From Prorocentrum cordatum (lineage: Eukaryota > Sar > Dinophyceae > Prorocentrales > Prorocentraceae): a stretch of 64,000 bases of DNA. The stretch lies in NCBI GenBank assembly GCA_963575745.1, contig CAUYUJ010018042.1, forward strand, positions 130,001 through 194,000, given 5' to 3'. The notes below the pieces were generated by a model. That model saw only the letters and a list, made by a program, of their open reading frames with translations. It was not told the DNA's origin and searched no databases. A program made the position numbers and the translations under genes. Positions within the stretch are counted from its first letter, which is position 1. Every line of letters starts with the position of its first letter. Shown here piece by piece: positions 18,917 to 28,972 of this stretch.

Positions 18917-19660
18917 CCTCCTCCTCCTCCTCCTCCTCCTCCTCCTCCTCCTTCCTCCTTTCCTCCTTCCTACCTTCCTCCTCCTTCCTCCTTCCTCCTT
19001 CCTCCTCCTCACCCCTCCTCATCCTACTCCTCCTCGCTCCCTCCTTCCTGCTCCTCCTCCTCCTCCTGCTTCTCCTCCTCCTCCTCTTCCTCCTCCTTCC
19101 TCCTCCTCCCCCTCCTCCTCCTCCTCCTCTTCCCTCCCTCCCTGCCTGCCTCCCTCCCTTGCCCCCCCCCCCTCCCTCCCTCCCTCCCTCCCTCCCGCCT
19201 CCCTCCTCTGATCTTTGTCGCAACGCGGAGGGGCTCTGGACTGGCCCCTCGCCCTGGCCGCGCGTTATTTTGGCCCCGCGCCATCCAGCCAGGCGGCGCG
19301 CCGCGCGCAGCGGCGGCAGCTGCCGCCAGCCGGGAGGCCACCCCGAGGAGAAGCGCGCCCGCGGAGGCCGGGCCCCGCCGCCTGGCCGCCTGCGCAGACA
19401 TTGCCAGATCGGATCGGGGAGGAGGAGGAGGATCGAGGAAGGAGGAGGGAGGAGGAGGAGGAGGAGGAGGAGGAGGAGGCGGAGGAGGAGGAGGAGGAGG
19501 AGGAGGTGGAGGAAGAGGTTGAAGGGAGGAAGAGGAGGAGGCGGGAGGAGGAGGAGGAGGGAGGGTCGAAGGGTTGAAGGAGATGGAGGAGGAGGAGGAG
19601 GAGGCGGAGGAGGAGGATGGAGGAGGAGGAGGAGGAGGAGGAGGAGGAGGATCAAGGAGG
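18917..19660. repeat. (TCC)n tract, GC-rich core, (GGA)n tract
   Basis: (TCC)n with CCTCCCTCCC runs at 18917-19200 and (GGA)n at 19418-19650 are opposite-strand versions of each other flanking 19201-19417. The whole is a large imperfect inverted repeat with a GC-rich centre. No gene. Confidence 0.9.
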
Positions 19661-19665
19661 AAAAG

Positions 19666-19865
19666 GACCCAGACCCCCTCGCGTTGTGAAAGAGTCGCGA
19701 CGGGGGGGGGGGTCGTTTTTTTCGGCACCCGGGGGCCCGTGGCCGGCCTCGGGACAGTCAAAAAACAATTCAAGACGAAAAACCAGCCCCAGGGAAGGGA
19801 TCGAGACCTCTGGGGGTCGACGTTGCGAACAGAATCACGACGCCGGGAGTCTGGGGAGGAGGAGG
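19666..19865 (+). repeat. Family H copy, best preserved
   Basis: Landmarks in order: GACCCAGACCCCCTCGCG, TTGTGAAAGAGTCGCGACGG, CCCGGGGGCCCGTGGCC, GGGACAGTCAAAAAAC, CCCAGGGAAGGGATCGAGAC, CACGACGCCGGGAGTCTGGG. About 200 bp. Confidence 0.8.
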
Positions 19866-20203
19866 AAAAGAAGAACGTGGAGGGTTGATGCCGCTGCCGC
19901 ACTCAGAGTCCCCTCTCTCTTCCCTCCCCTCCGTCCGTCTACTGAGCTACTTTTACATGTATCTGCCGTTGGCCCTTGGAGCGGTTCGTTTGATCAACCC
20001 CCACAGGGCCGACCGGACCTGAGGGGGGGGCGAGTTCTGACGAATCTTCGAGCCACCAGGTGTGAGGCTACAGGTGTCAGGTGAGGATCGAGGAGGATGA
20101 GGAGGAAGAGGAGGATCGAGGAGGATCGAGAGGGAGGTCGAGGACGAGGTTCGGCATTCAAAGGAGTAGTCCTGCAGGGGAAGCAAATAACAGCAAACCT
20201 GCA
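19866..20203. other. Unassigned spacer with GGATCGAGGA repeats
   Basis: 20081-20145 is a short GAGGATCGAGGA array. The rest shows nothing recognisable. Confidence 0.4.
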
Positions 20204-20345
20204 TACAGAGTCATTTCTTTGAGGTCCGCGCGGACTTCTTCGATCGCCGTTCGGCCCCTTGGCGGCGCCTCCGGTGCCACCCCCTGGCGCGCTCCGCGAG
20301 GGGGTCTCAATGCCGATCCAACAAATTCGCGCGGACCTCCGAGAT
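20204..20345. mobile_element. Foldback family B, copy B4
   Basis: TTTGAGGTCCGCGCGGACTT and ATTCGCGCGGACCTCCGAGA are the inverted arms around GGCGGCGCCTCCGGTGCC. The outer AGGGGAACAA ends are not recognisable. Confidence 0.7.
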
Positions 20346-20890
20346 ATGTTCCTCAGGGGTCTTGGGCGGCTTCACCGTATTCGGCTTCCTGGGGCCGTTT
20401 CTGGGCGCTGGGACATTCGGAAAATTATACAGGATTGAACACTGGGGCCCCCAGAGAGCCGTTCCAGTGTTGGTTTCGAGGAAGAGCCTGTCCGTGCCCG
20501 AAGATAGCTGGACGGACTGCTCAAGAGTCTGGCGTGCGGACCGAAGACAGAGAACCACTTTGACGTGTGTAGACAGAGAACCACTTTGACCACCACCGAA
20601 GACAGAGAACCACAGAATCCGGCCGATGCGATTGAAAGTGTGTAGTGCAGACAATCAAACGAAGCGTATGAAGCTTAACCGATTGGTGCAACGTATGGGG
20701 TGCAAACGTATGGCGTGTAACATTTGAGGGTTTAACCCATGATTGAGTCCGTCCTATGCGATTGAAAGTGTGGGGTGCAGACAAGCAGGCGCAACGTATG
20801 AAGCTTAACCGATTGGTGCAACGTGTGGGGTGCAAGCCTATGGGTTTCAACCCGTGGGATGCAATCCATGAAGTGCAATGCACGGGGCCG
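20346..20890. repeat. Short repeats and a 130-bp tandem duplication
   Basis: GAAGACAGAGAACCAC is repeated at about 20543-20620. The block ATGCGATTGAAAGTGTG starts at 20626 and 20756 (130-bp period) and runs through AAGCTTAACCGATTGGTGCA in both units. Confidence 0.75.
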
Positions 20891-22540
20891 TGTGGTCAGT
20901 ACCTGCTGAGCGCCCACCCTCAGAATAGAGCATATTCGGCGAGTGCACCATAGCATCCCTTCGTCCAAGCAGTGTTGGGAGAACTACCATCGCCAGGTTC
21001 TATCGGCGTGACCGCGGTGGGGTTTCCAACTGGTTGTCCAGAGCCCGTAGATTCCCAAGCTCGAGGAGGATCGGGCCAGATCGAGGATAAATATAGGTTG
21101 TTGCATTTGTTTTGTTTGGCTTGAGCTTCACGATGCCGCCAGAGGCGTCGTCGGAGGCCCCTGGAGACCTCCATAGACCTCAGGGGTAGACCTCAGGGGA
21201 CCTCCAGAAACCTTCAGATCTTTCAATGGCGGCGCCCGCGCCTGGGGCCCAAACAGCGGTTGAACGCTCACGTTCACCAGCGAGCAGAATCGGAGCGTGC
21301 AGGAGTTGGTCGGAGCGAGTGCCAGCTCGTGGACTGCCGGCGCGCAAGAGGGTGGGGCCAAAGGGGCTGCCCTCTGAGAAGGCAGCGGGCCTCTGAGGAA
21401 GGGGTCGGAGGCGTTCCAGGAGTCTGCTTCGGGCGACCCCGAATCCTCCAGGACGCGCCCCCCCTCGCGAAGAGGTGTGCTTCATCCTCCACTCCCTCCT
21501 CCCTCCTCCCCCCGAAGGTCAGGAGGCGGCCTCGCGTGCATTCGAGGCTGCGTCCAGCATCCGGCAGCACACTCCGGCAGGCGGAGCTGGCCGGGGCTGG
21601 CGGGGCCCCCCTCAGCATTGGGCTGGGGTCGAGCAGGGGGGCCTTGCCGGGCCTAGCAGCGACGCGTCGAGAACGATTCAGGGCCAGTGGCGCCGGTGGG
21701 AGAAGCGGGGCGAGGACGAACGGTTGGGAACCCCCAAACCGGGTGGTGAGATACCAGGAGGCGACCTGGAATCCCCAAAAAGGTCACCGCTGGGTTTGGG
21801 GACGCGGGGTCACCACCGGGTTTTGTGACTCCTGGACCCACCAGTGTCATGGACATCCTCGGAAAACCGCACGAGTCCCCAAACCGGGTGGTGACACCAA
21901 GTCGCCCGAGACTCACCGCCAGGTGTTGTCACCACCACGTTTGGGGACTACCAAGAACGGGGGGGAGGGCGGAGAATCGAGGAGCAGCAGGGTCGGGGAA
22001 TCGTGCAGTCGTCGTTGGGCTTCTCGGGGACCGGTGGGGGTCCAGAGACCTCTGGGGACCTCCAGGAGCGGAAGGTAGAGGAGGAGGGAGGAGGGAGAAA
22101 ATATGCCAGGGCACCTTGCTTGAGGTGCCACTAACTAGCCCCTCAACTCGCCAGGGATTCTGTTCAATGCATGTGAGAAAACCATAAGAACAGGCATGGC
22201 CTGGGGCAGAATGAGTGCTTCGGATTTGTGGGATCTTGGTGGTTTGCGGGGGGGCCTCTTGGGAGCATCGCGGGGGCCCTATCGGACCTTGATGGAGACA
22301 TTCGGTGGACGTGTTTTATGATTACGTGGGGAGCTGAAAACCTTTTGCGAGGGTATTGGAACCGCCTCAGGGTTGTCTCAGCGCCAGGACGTCCTGACTT
22401 GAGCGCGTCCTGCGTTGTCCTGAGGCGGTTTGGGCTTGCCCTTGGGCGGGTGGGGCCATGCAGCGGCAGCCCTGAACCATCATCCAGCGGGCCCCACCTT
22501 GGGCTGCCCTTATTCTCTTGCACAGCTGTGCTCTAGAGCT
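20891..22540. other. Unassigned region with a short minisatellite
   Basis: About 21730-21960 has several AAACCGGGTGGTGA/CCACCGGGTTTTG/CACCACGTTTGG variants in both orientations. The rest is mixed GC-rich single-copy sequence. No protein in any frame is recognised. Confidence 0.4.
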
Positions 22541-23990
22541 CGGACATCTTTATTTTCGTCGTGGTTCGTGGTTCGTCGTGGTTCGTCCCCCTCGGCCCCT
22601 CCCCTGAGCCTGAGCCCCAGCTCCCCTGGGCCACCCACATTCCGGAGGCTTGCTCCGCCCAGGCTTCCCAGGACAGTCCCCCTGGGCCGCGGATATCCTT
22701 ATTTTCGTCGTGGTTCGAGGTTCGTGGTGGTTCGTCCCCCTCGGCCCCTCCCCTGAGCCTGAGCCCCAGCTCCCCTGGGCCACCCCCCCTTGGACCCCCC
22801 CCTCCGTCCAGGGCTCCCAGGGCAGCCCCCCTGGGCCGCGGAACGCTTTATTTTCGTCGTGGTGCGTGGTTCGTGGTGGTTCGTCCCCCTCGGCCCCTCC
22901 CCTGCGCCTGAGCCCCAGCTCCCCTGGGCCACCCACCCTTCGGAGGCAGCTGTGCTCGAGCTCGGACATCTTTATGTTCGTCGTGGTTCGTGGTTCGTGG
23001 TGGTTCGTCCCCCTCGGCCCCTCCCCTGAGCCTGAGCCCCAGCTCCCCTGGGCCACCCCCCCTTGGGACCCCCCCCCCTCCGTCCAGGCTTCCCAGGGCA
23101 GCCCCACTGGGCTGCGGAACCCTTTATTTTCTTCGTGGCTCGTGGTGTTTCGTCCCTCTCGCCCCCCCCCCTCCGAGCGTAAGTCCCAGCTCCCCTGGGC
23201 CACCCACCCTTGGGAGCCTTCCTCCGTCCAGGGTTTCCCAGGACAGCCCCCCTGGGCCGCGGACATTCTTATTTTCAACGTGGTTCGTGGTTCGTCGTGG
23301 TTCGTCCCCCTCGGCCCCTCCCCTGAGCCTGAGCCCCAGCTCCCCTGGGCCACCCACCCTTCAGAGGCTTGCTCAGCGGTTCGTGGTGTTTCGTCCCTCT
23401 CGCCCCCCCCCCTCCGAGCGTAAGTCCCAGCTCCCCTGGGCCACCCACCCTTGGGAGCCTTCCTCCGTCCAGGGTTTCCCAGGACAGCCCCCCTGGGCCG
23501 CGGACATTCTTATTTTCAACGTGGTTCGTGGTTCGTCGTGGTTCGTCCCCCTCGGCCCCTCCCCTGAGCCTGAGCCCCAGCTCCCCTGGGCCACCCACCC
23601 TTCAGAGGCTTGCTCCGTCCAGGCTTCCCAGGAGAGCCCCCTCTGGGCCGCGGACATCCTTATTTTCGTCCTATCGTTCCCCCTTGACTTTCGGGTTTTT
23701 CTTCTTTGTATCGGTTTTCTTTTTCTTTACCCCCTTTATTTTTTGTTGTTTCCTTGCCTGAGTTTTTTATTTTGTTTTGCCTCTGTCTTTTTCTTTTTTT
23801 TTCTTTTTTCTTTTACTTGGTCCCCCCCCTGAGCCTGAGCCCCAAGCTCCCCGGGCCAACCCCCCCCTTGGGACCCCCCCCCCCTCCAGGCTTCCCAAGG
23901 CAGCCCCCTCTGGGCCGCGGAACCCTTTTCGTCGTGGTTCGTGGTGGTTCGTCCCCCTCGCCCCCCCCCTGAGCCTGAGCCTTTGATTGT
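22541..23990. repeat. GC-rich satellite, about 9-10 units near 148 bp
   Basis: The motif TTATTTTCGTCGTGGTTCGT (or TTATTTTCAACG) recurs at about 22550, 22698, 22847, 22969, 23124, 23268, 23516 and 23660. Each unit continues CCCTCGGCCCCTCCCCTGAG, AGCTCCCCTGGGCCACC and CCCCTGGGCCGCGGA. About 230 bp ending near 23370 is duplicated almost exactly to end near 23615. A T-rich insert (23690-23815) precedes the last units. Long frames on both strands are products of the repeat. Confidence 0.9.
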
Positions 23991-24220
23991 GCAACAGCCA
24001 GGGCACGCGTGCCACTTGTTTACGCACAATGTTCACTGCAGTCGAACCGCATCATGAGGACGAATGGCTTTTCAACGTTACCCGTGTCATTCTTGCTGCT
24101 CGCCCCCCTGGATTTCCGATTGCGGCCCCAATTTGGGCGTCCAAGGCCCGTGCATCCTTACCGCGCATCTGTAGGATCCGGTCGCACTGCACTCACAGGT
24201 ACAGGCACCTGAACCCTTGC
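23991..24220. other. Unassigned spacer
   Basis: Balanced-composition sequence with an 81-codon plus-strand frame from ATG at 24032 of unknown meaning. There is too little to call a gene. Confidence 0.3.
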
Positions 24221-24379
24221 CTTAAGTCCGGCCGTCCCGCCACAGGGGGAACACTCAACAACAGACAAAAATAGTTTGGGGAAGATTTGCTCTGCATTTT
24301 GTAATGATGTTTGAGTATTGTTTGAGTATGTCATATCTTGCATCCGAAATCCGCATGAAGGGGGACATGCCCGACCTAA
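24221..24379. mobile_element. MITE-like element family A, copy A6
   Basis: Starts CTTAAGTCCGGCCGTCCCGC and ends GGGGGACATGCCCGACCTAA, with an AT-rich centre (TTTGAGTATTGTTTGAGTAT). About 159 bp. Confidence 0.8.
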
Positions 24380-24818
24380 CCCTGGCCCCATTCGATCAAG
24401 AGCACCGACGGCCTGATGGCCTGGTCACGGCCGCACGCGCAGCTGCGCGCGCGAAGATGCTTACATGAGCACTGGACTCCTGCACCTGTGCGCACCTGCA
24501 CGTCGGACACCGAATGGCATCGGAAGAGGAACGAGGAGGAGGAGGAGGAGGAGAAGGAGGAGGCGGAGGAGGCGGAGGAGGCGGAGGAGGAGGAGGAGTA
24601 TGGGGAGAAGAGGAAGAGGACGACGACGCCGGGAAGGAGGACTTGGAGGAGGACGAGGCGGACGAAGAGGACGGGGAGGGGGAGCGGGAGGAGGCGGGAG
24701 GAGGCAGAGGAGGAGGGGGGGGAAGGCGAGGCCACATCGAGCTCCATCCTCGTCCTCGTCCTGCTCCTCTTCCTCCGCCCCCCGACGGCGGCGGCGACGG
24801 CGGCGGCTGCGGCGGCGA

Positions 24819-24850
<32 letters not shown>

Positions 24851-25154
24851 ACCTCCCCCTGGACAGCGCCAGGCGGCGGCGTCGCCCCGCCGGCACCCCG
24901 CCCCGGCGGACGCCGACGGCCCCGCCGCGGCGGAGGCGCTTCGACGGGGCCGCTGCTACCACCCGCCGCCGCCGCCGCCCCCGTTCGTTACCCGACCCCT
25001 GATCTCCATCCCCATCCCCTTCGAGAGCCCCACCAAAATACCCCCCCAGTTGGGGATGCACCCCTCGAAACCCGGAGAGAACGACCCATATCCCCATCTA
25101 GGGGGGTGAATCGGCCAGTGGGGCGCAGGCCACGCCGCTCTGGGGATGGGGATC
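24380..25154. repeat. (GGA)n and (CGG)n tracts with spacer
   Basis: 24524-24720 is imperfect (GGA)n and 24780-24990 is imperfect CGG/GGC triplets. The flanking sequence is unassigned. Confidence 0.7.
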
Positions 25155-25350
25155 GGTGAAACGATATCAAGAACGGCACACTTTTGGCGTTCCGCGCGGA
25201 TTTCTTGGATCTGCGCTGGAGCGCCCTGGCGGCGCCTCCGGCGCCGCCCCTGGCGCGCACCGCGCGCCAGGGTGGGAGGGTCCAGCGCAGATCCAAGAAA
25301 TGCGGCGGAGCGCCAAAGGTTTATGTTTCCGGTGTTGTTTCTTTGTTCTA
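25155..25350. mobile_element. Foldback family B, copy B5
   Basis: Arms TTGGCGTTCCGCGCGGATTT and ATGCGGCGGAGCGCCAAAGG with GATCTGCGCTGGA/TCCAGCGCAGATC inside. The core is CTGGCGGCGCCTCCGGCGCC. Confidence 0.8.
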
Positions 25351-25610
25351 CAGCCATCACTCGAGTAGGAGATCGATTACAGAATCGGTTTACCCCGAAA
25401 TTGATTCTCTCGTCGAGGACCTGCGAAAAGTGCGAAGACGGCTCGTGGATCCACGGAGCAATCTTCGCATGGTTCGTAGATCCGGCTGGAATCGGTTTTG
25501 TAGTCGATCCCCTACTCGAAGTCGCCGCCGCCGCTGCCATCACCGCCGCCGCTGCACAGCGTCAGGGCCGCCCGACCCCACCTGGGACGGGGCAGGCTGG
25601 CCCTGCCAGC
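25351..25610. other. Spacer between B5 and B6
   Basis: Single-copy sequence with ATCGATTACAGAATCGGTTT. No gene recognised. Confidence 0.35.
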
Positions 25611-25725
25611 GGGAGAAACGCCGAAAACATCATACATTTGTGCTGGCGCTCCGCGCGGATGTCCTGGATCCGCGCAGACCCCAGAAATCCGCGCGGAACG
25701 CCACAAGTTTATCTTCATGGCGCCA
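25611..25725. mobile_element. Foldback family B, compact copy B6 lacking the core
   Basis: Has both inverted arms (TGGCGCTCCGCGCGGAT and ATCCGCGCGGAACGCCA) joined by CCTGGATCCGCGCAGACC, without the ~80-bp GC-rich core of B5 and B7. Confidence 0.75.
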
Positions 25726-25780
25726 CGAAGTCCCAGGCGTCTGGTGGCGCAGAAACCGCCCCCCCCCCCCCCCAAGGCAT

Positions 25781-25979
25781 AGGGGAACAAGAAATGACAT
25801 AAACAGAAAAACTCGGAGGTCCGCGCGGATTTCTCGGATCGGCGCTGGGGCCCCCCGGCGGCGCCTCTGGCGCCGCCCCTGGCGCGCTCCGCGCGCCAGA
25901 GAGGGGGGTCCGGCGCCGATCCGAGAAATCCGCGCGGACCTCCGAGTTTTTATATGCTTATGCCACTTTTTGTTCCCCT
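25781..25979. mobile_element. Foldback family B, full-length copy B7
   Basis: The reference copy: 199 bp with perfect 10-bp ends AGGGGAACAA / TTGTTCCCCT. Arms extend inward through ACTCGGAGGTCCGCGCGGAT / ATCCGCGCGGACCTCCGAGT and TCTCGGATCGGCGC / GCGCCGATCCGAGA, around a GGCGGCGCCTCTGGCGCC core. Almost the whole element can fold into one hairpin. Confidence 0.9.
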
Positions 25980-26100
25980 GTTATCTTCATGGCGTTCCTT
26001 CTCCTATGCGTGCCCCCCGCTCGGGGCGGGGAATCGGCGGCTGCGGAGCCCAGGCGAGACGGCGCGGCAGTCCCCACACCCGGGAGCGGGGAGGGAGTCG

Positions 26101-26525
26101 CTTTTTTGTGTTTTTTTTTTTGTGTTGTGTTTTTTTGCTTTTTTTTGTGTTTTTTTTTGTGTGTTGTGTTGTTTGCTTTTTTTGGTTGTTTGTGCTTTTT
26201 TTTTGCTTTTTTGTTTGCTGTTTTGTGTTTTGTTTTGTGTTTTTTTGCTTTTGTTTGTTTTTGCTGTTGTGTTTTTTTTTTGTTTGTTGTTTTGGTTGTG
26301 TTTTTTTTTTTTTTTGTGCTGTTTTCTTGTGTTTGTTTTTTGTGGTTTTTGTTGTTGGTGTGTTTTTTGTTTTTGATTGTTTTGTTGTTTTTTTTTTTTT
26401 TTTTTTTTTTGCTTGTTTGTTGTGTTTTGTTTGGTTGTTTTTTGTGTGTTTGTGTTTTGTTGTTGTTGTTGTTTTTTTTTGTTTTTGTGTTTTGTTTTTG
26501 TGGTGTTTGCTGTGCTGTTTGTTGC
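26101..26525. repeat. T/G-only tract, about 425 bp
   Basis: Nearly only T and G on the plus strand (TTTTTTGTG..., TTGTTGTTGTTG), with C scattered and A almost absent. Hydrophobic Phe/Cys/Val frames here, and Lys/Thr/Gln frames on the other strand, are artefacts. Confidence 0.95.
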
Positions 26526-26834
26526 TTGTGCTTGACACGAGCAGTTGACCACGGCTGCGCGCGAGCGTCGTCCGGGACAGAGTGCCCGCACTGCACACGG
26601 CGAGCGATACGTTACGCAGGAATGCAGCGCCCCCAATCACGCTCGAGCACGAACAGCCGCGAAGCACGAGCAAGAGTGGACGAATGGAGAGGACGAGGAC
26701 AGCGTGCTCTGGAAAGGCTCCGCCGGAGAACGGGGGGGGTCGGCCACCAGACCGGGGCCAAGGTTCCCCCCGGTGGGGGTGGATGGCAGCTGTCGCCGTT
26801 GCCGTGGCGGCACCCACAAGGGTGCAGCGCGAGG
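26526..26834. other. Unassigned spacer
   Basis: No gene or repeat family recognised. Confidence 0.35.
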
Positions 26835-27053
26835 CTCTAGGCCTCCTATACGGGGTCGGGGTAGATGGGGTCGGAGGATCGCGCCACATCGCCGATGCAT
26901 CGGCGATGCGGCTCGATGTGGGACCCAGTTTTCTCCACGCCGACGTCGCCGATGCATCGTCGACGCCGCCAGCGCATCGCCGATGCATCGCCGGCGATGC
27001 GGCGAGATCCTCCGACCCCATCTACTCGGACCCCATCCAGGAGGCCTCTAGAG
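26835..27053. mobile_element. MITE-like element family E, copy E3
   Basis: The best copy: left CTCTAGGCCTCCTATACGGG then TAGATGGGGTCGGAGGATCG; right GATCCTCCGACCCCATCTAC then CCAGGAGGCCTCTAGAG. The inverted ends span about 45 bp. The centre holds CATCGCCGATG units in both orientations. Confidence 0.85.
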
Positions 27054-27079
27054 GCAAGGGTGGGCATAAGCGGTGCTTT

Positions 27080-27479
27080 GGCGATGTCGTGGGCCGTTTT
27101 CGTTTCGACTTCGTTTTGCAGCACAGGCGGATCGACGACAAAGCAGAAATCGAACACAAAACGGAAACGAGAAGCATTGCTTAGGTCGATCTTCGTGACC
27201 CGAGGGGTGTGGGAAAGGCGCCGGGGCTTCCAAGAAGGGAAGGCGCCTTCTCAGAAACCCTCCCGCCCTTCCAGAGGCCCTCTCAGGCGCCCCGGGGCCC
27301 TCCTGAGAGGCCCTCTGAGAAGCCCCCCGCCTCAGAAGGCCGCCCCTCTCACGTCACGCCCTGTCGCCGCCGCAGCCGCTGTTGCCGCCGGGGCGTCCGT
27401 CGGCCGCAGCAGAGGTGCGGGCGGCTAGACACGGTCGGGGCGCGCCCACCGAGAATCGATCAGGGGCTACGCTAGGCGA
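27080..27479. repeat. Family M copy 2 and CTTCTCAGAAG-type repeats
   Basis: 27085-27130 (CCGTTTTCGTTTCGACTTCG, GCAGCACAGGCGG) matches 5920-6000. 27225-27360 has CTTCTCAGAAACCC and AGGCCCTCTGAGAAGCC repeats related to family F. Confidence 0.5.
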
Positions 27480-27765
27480 GGATAGGCTCAGCGGTTTTCC
27501 AGCCTCGGGGTGTTCTCCGGCAGCTGGGCTTCGCCGAGGACATTCCGGGGCTGCCCAGATCGTCCCGAACGGCCGCCAGAGAGCCGAGTTATAACCTGAA
27601 AGCCAGGGGGCAACGTCAGGGGGGGGCGCATCGCCACCCAATCGGCAATGCATCACCGAGGGCCTCATAGCCCACCCGGCCCTCGAAGGTTCAGGCTCGC
27701 TGTCGGGGGGCATATCGCCGATCTATCGGCGATGTATCGCTGATTCCAGCACGAAGTCTCCCCCC
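27480..27765. repeat. Family G copy 2
   Basis: Shares with 30031-30390, in order: TTCCAGCCTCGGG, CTCCGGCAGCTG, GGCTGCCCAGATCGTCCCGA, GGCAACGTCAGGGGGG, TCATAGCCCACCC and TATCGGCGATGTATCG. Confidence 0.8.
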
Positions 27766-28180
27766 TATCCCCCCCTAAGTTTCCCCTCAATCGAGGAGGG
27801 TTTGGGGGGCGTCTCGGTGCGTTGGGGGGTGGGGGGGGGTCTCGGGGAAGTGCTTTCGTAGGGACTATGATGGCTGGTTGCCATGCTAGACAGATACATG
27901 TACATATGAGTGTGTGCATACATCGTTGCATGTGTATGTATACCTATATGTGTATAGAAAGTGAAGTAAGCGCGTGTGCATACACATGCAGATCTAAGCA
28001 TGTATGAGCATACTTACGGCACACGGCGGTTCGATAACGCACCCCCAGGGTCGACTCTCTCCCTCCACGGACGGGAGCTGACGGCGGAAAGCCACCGCCT
28101 CGAGCCGTTAGTGTCTCCACGGGGCTCGACGCGACTCGATCCCCTCGGGCCCGCGGCCCGGTCGATCCGCCATCGGGGGC
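27766..28180. other. Unassigned region
   Basis: Includes TATACCTATATGTGTATAGA-type AT-rich sequence at 27900-28010. No gene recognised. Confidence 0.4.
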
Positions 28181-28845
28181 GGCCTCCCAGACCACGGCGA
28201 GCCGCCGAGGGGGAGCCGAAGCCAGCGAGCCGAGCGGCAGCCGAGCGGCGCCGAGGGGCTACTCGGCGCCGCTCGGCGCCCTGCCGCCGCTCGGCGGCCG
28301 AGCGGCCGAGCGGCCGAGCCGAGCCGCCGAGCGGCGGCCGAGCGGCGGCCGCGCCGCGCGGCGGCGCCGCAGGCGGCCCTCAGCGCCGCCTCGGCGGGGC
28401 GGGCAGCGGCAGCCGGCGGCCGAGCCGCGGGGGGCCGACGCAGCCCCGGCGCGCGGCTTTTTTTTTTTTTTTCTCTTTTTTTGCTTTTTTGTTTGTTTGT
28501 TATTTGTTGGTTGTTTTTTTTTTTTTTTTTTTTGTTTTTTGTTTTTTTTTTCCCTTTTTTTTTTGTTTTTTTTTTTTGTTTTTTTGTTGTTTTTTTTTGT
28601 TTTTTTTTTTTTTTTTTTGAGGCTTTTTTTTTTTTTTGAGGGCCGCGGCGGCGCGGCCGCCCCGCGGGCGCGCGCTCCTCCCTCTCCTCCTTTTTAGTGA
28701 TCCTCTCCTCCTCCTCCTCCTTCCCCTCCCTCCTCCTCCTGCCTTCTCCTCCTCCCCCTCCTCCTCCCCTCCTCCGTCCTCCTCCTCCTCCTTGCCCTCC
28801 TCCTCCCCTCCTCTCCTCCTCCTCATCTCCTCCCCCTCAAGTACC
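28181..28845. repeat. GC repeats, poly-T block and (TCC)n tract
   Basis: 28195-28450 is an array of GCCGAGCGG/CGGCGCC units. 28459-28636 is mostly T with a few G. 28690-28845 is (TCC)n. Three extremes of composition are juxtaposed, and frames crossing them are artefacts. Confidence 0.9.
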
Positions 28846-28850
28846 CCGGC

Positions 28851-28972
28851 GTGTCGAGGGCAGTTTGGTTCAGGCCCAGGCTAAGCTCGCTCGCGCCGCG
28901 AATGCCCCAGGGCTGGACCACCAATGGGTGTGCTTACTTGAGCGCCGCCGAGGACAAGAGCTTCTCGGAGGT
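28851..28972 (+). other. Possible short exon followed by a T-rich intron-like stretch
   Basis: A frame encoding ...MPQGWTTNGCAYLSAAEDKSFSE ends just before GAG|GTGAGCG, which looks like a GT donor; the sequence then becomes T/G-rich. The peptide is not recognised, the acceptor exon cannot be identified, and the call is weak. Confidence 0.25.

Noticed and set aside
22541-23832. Long Pro/Ser/Arg-rich protein frames over the satellite
   Set aside because: The frames follow the repeat unit, exist on both strands and have no independent coding signal.
26101-26596. Phe/Cys/Val membrane protein, or Lys/Thr-rich protein on the other strand
   Set aside because: The sequence is a T/G-only tract; both translations are composition artefacts.
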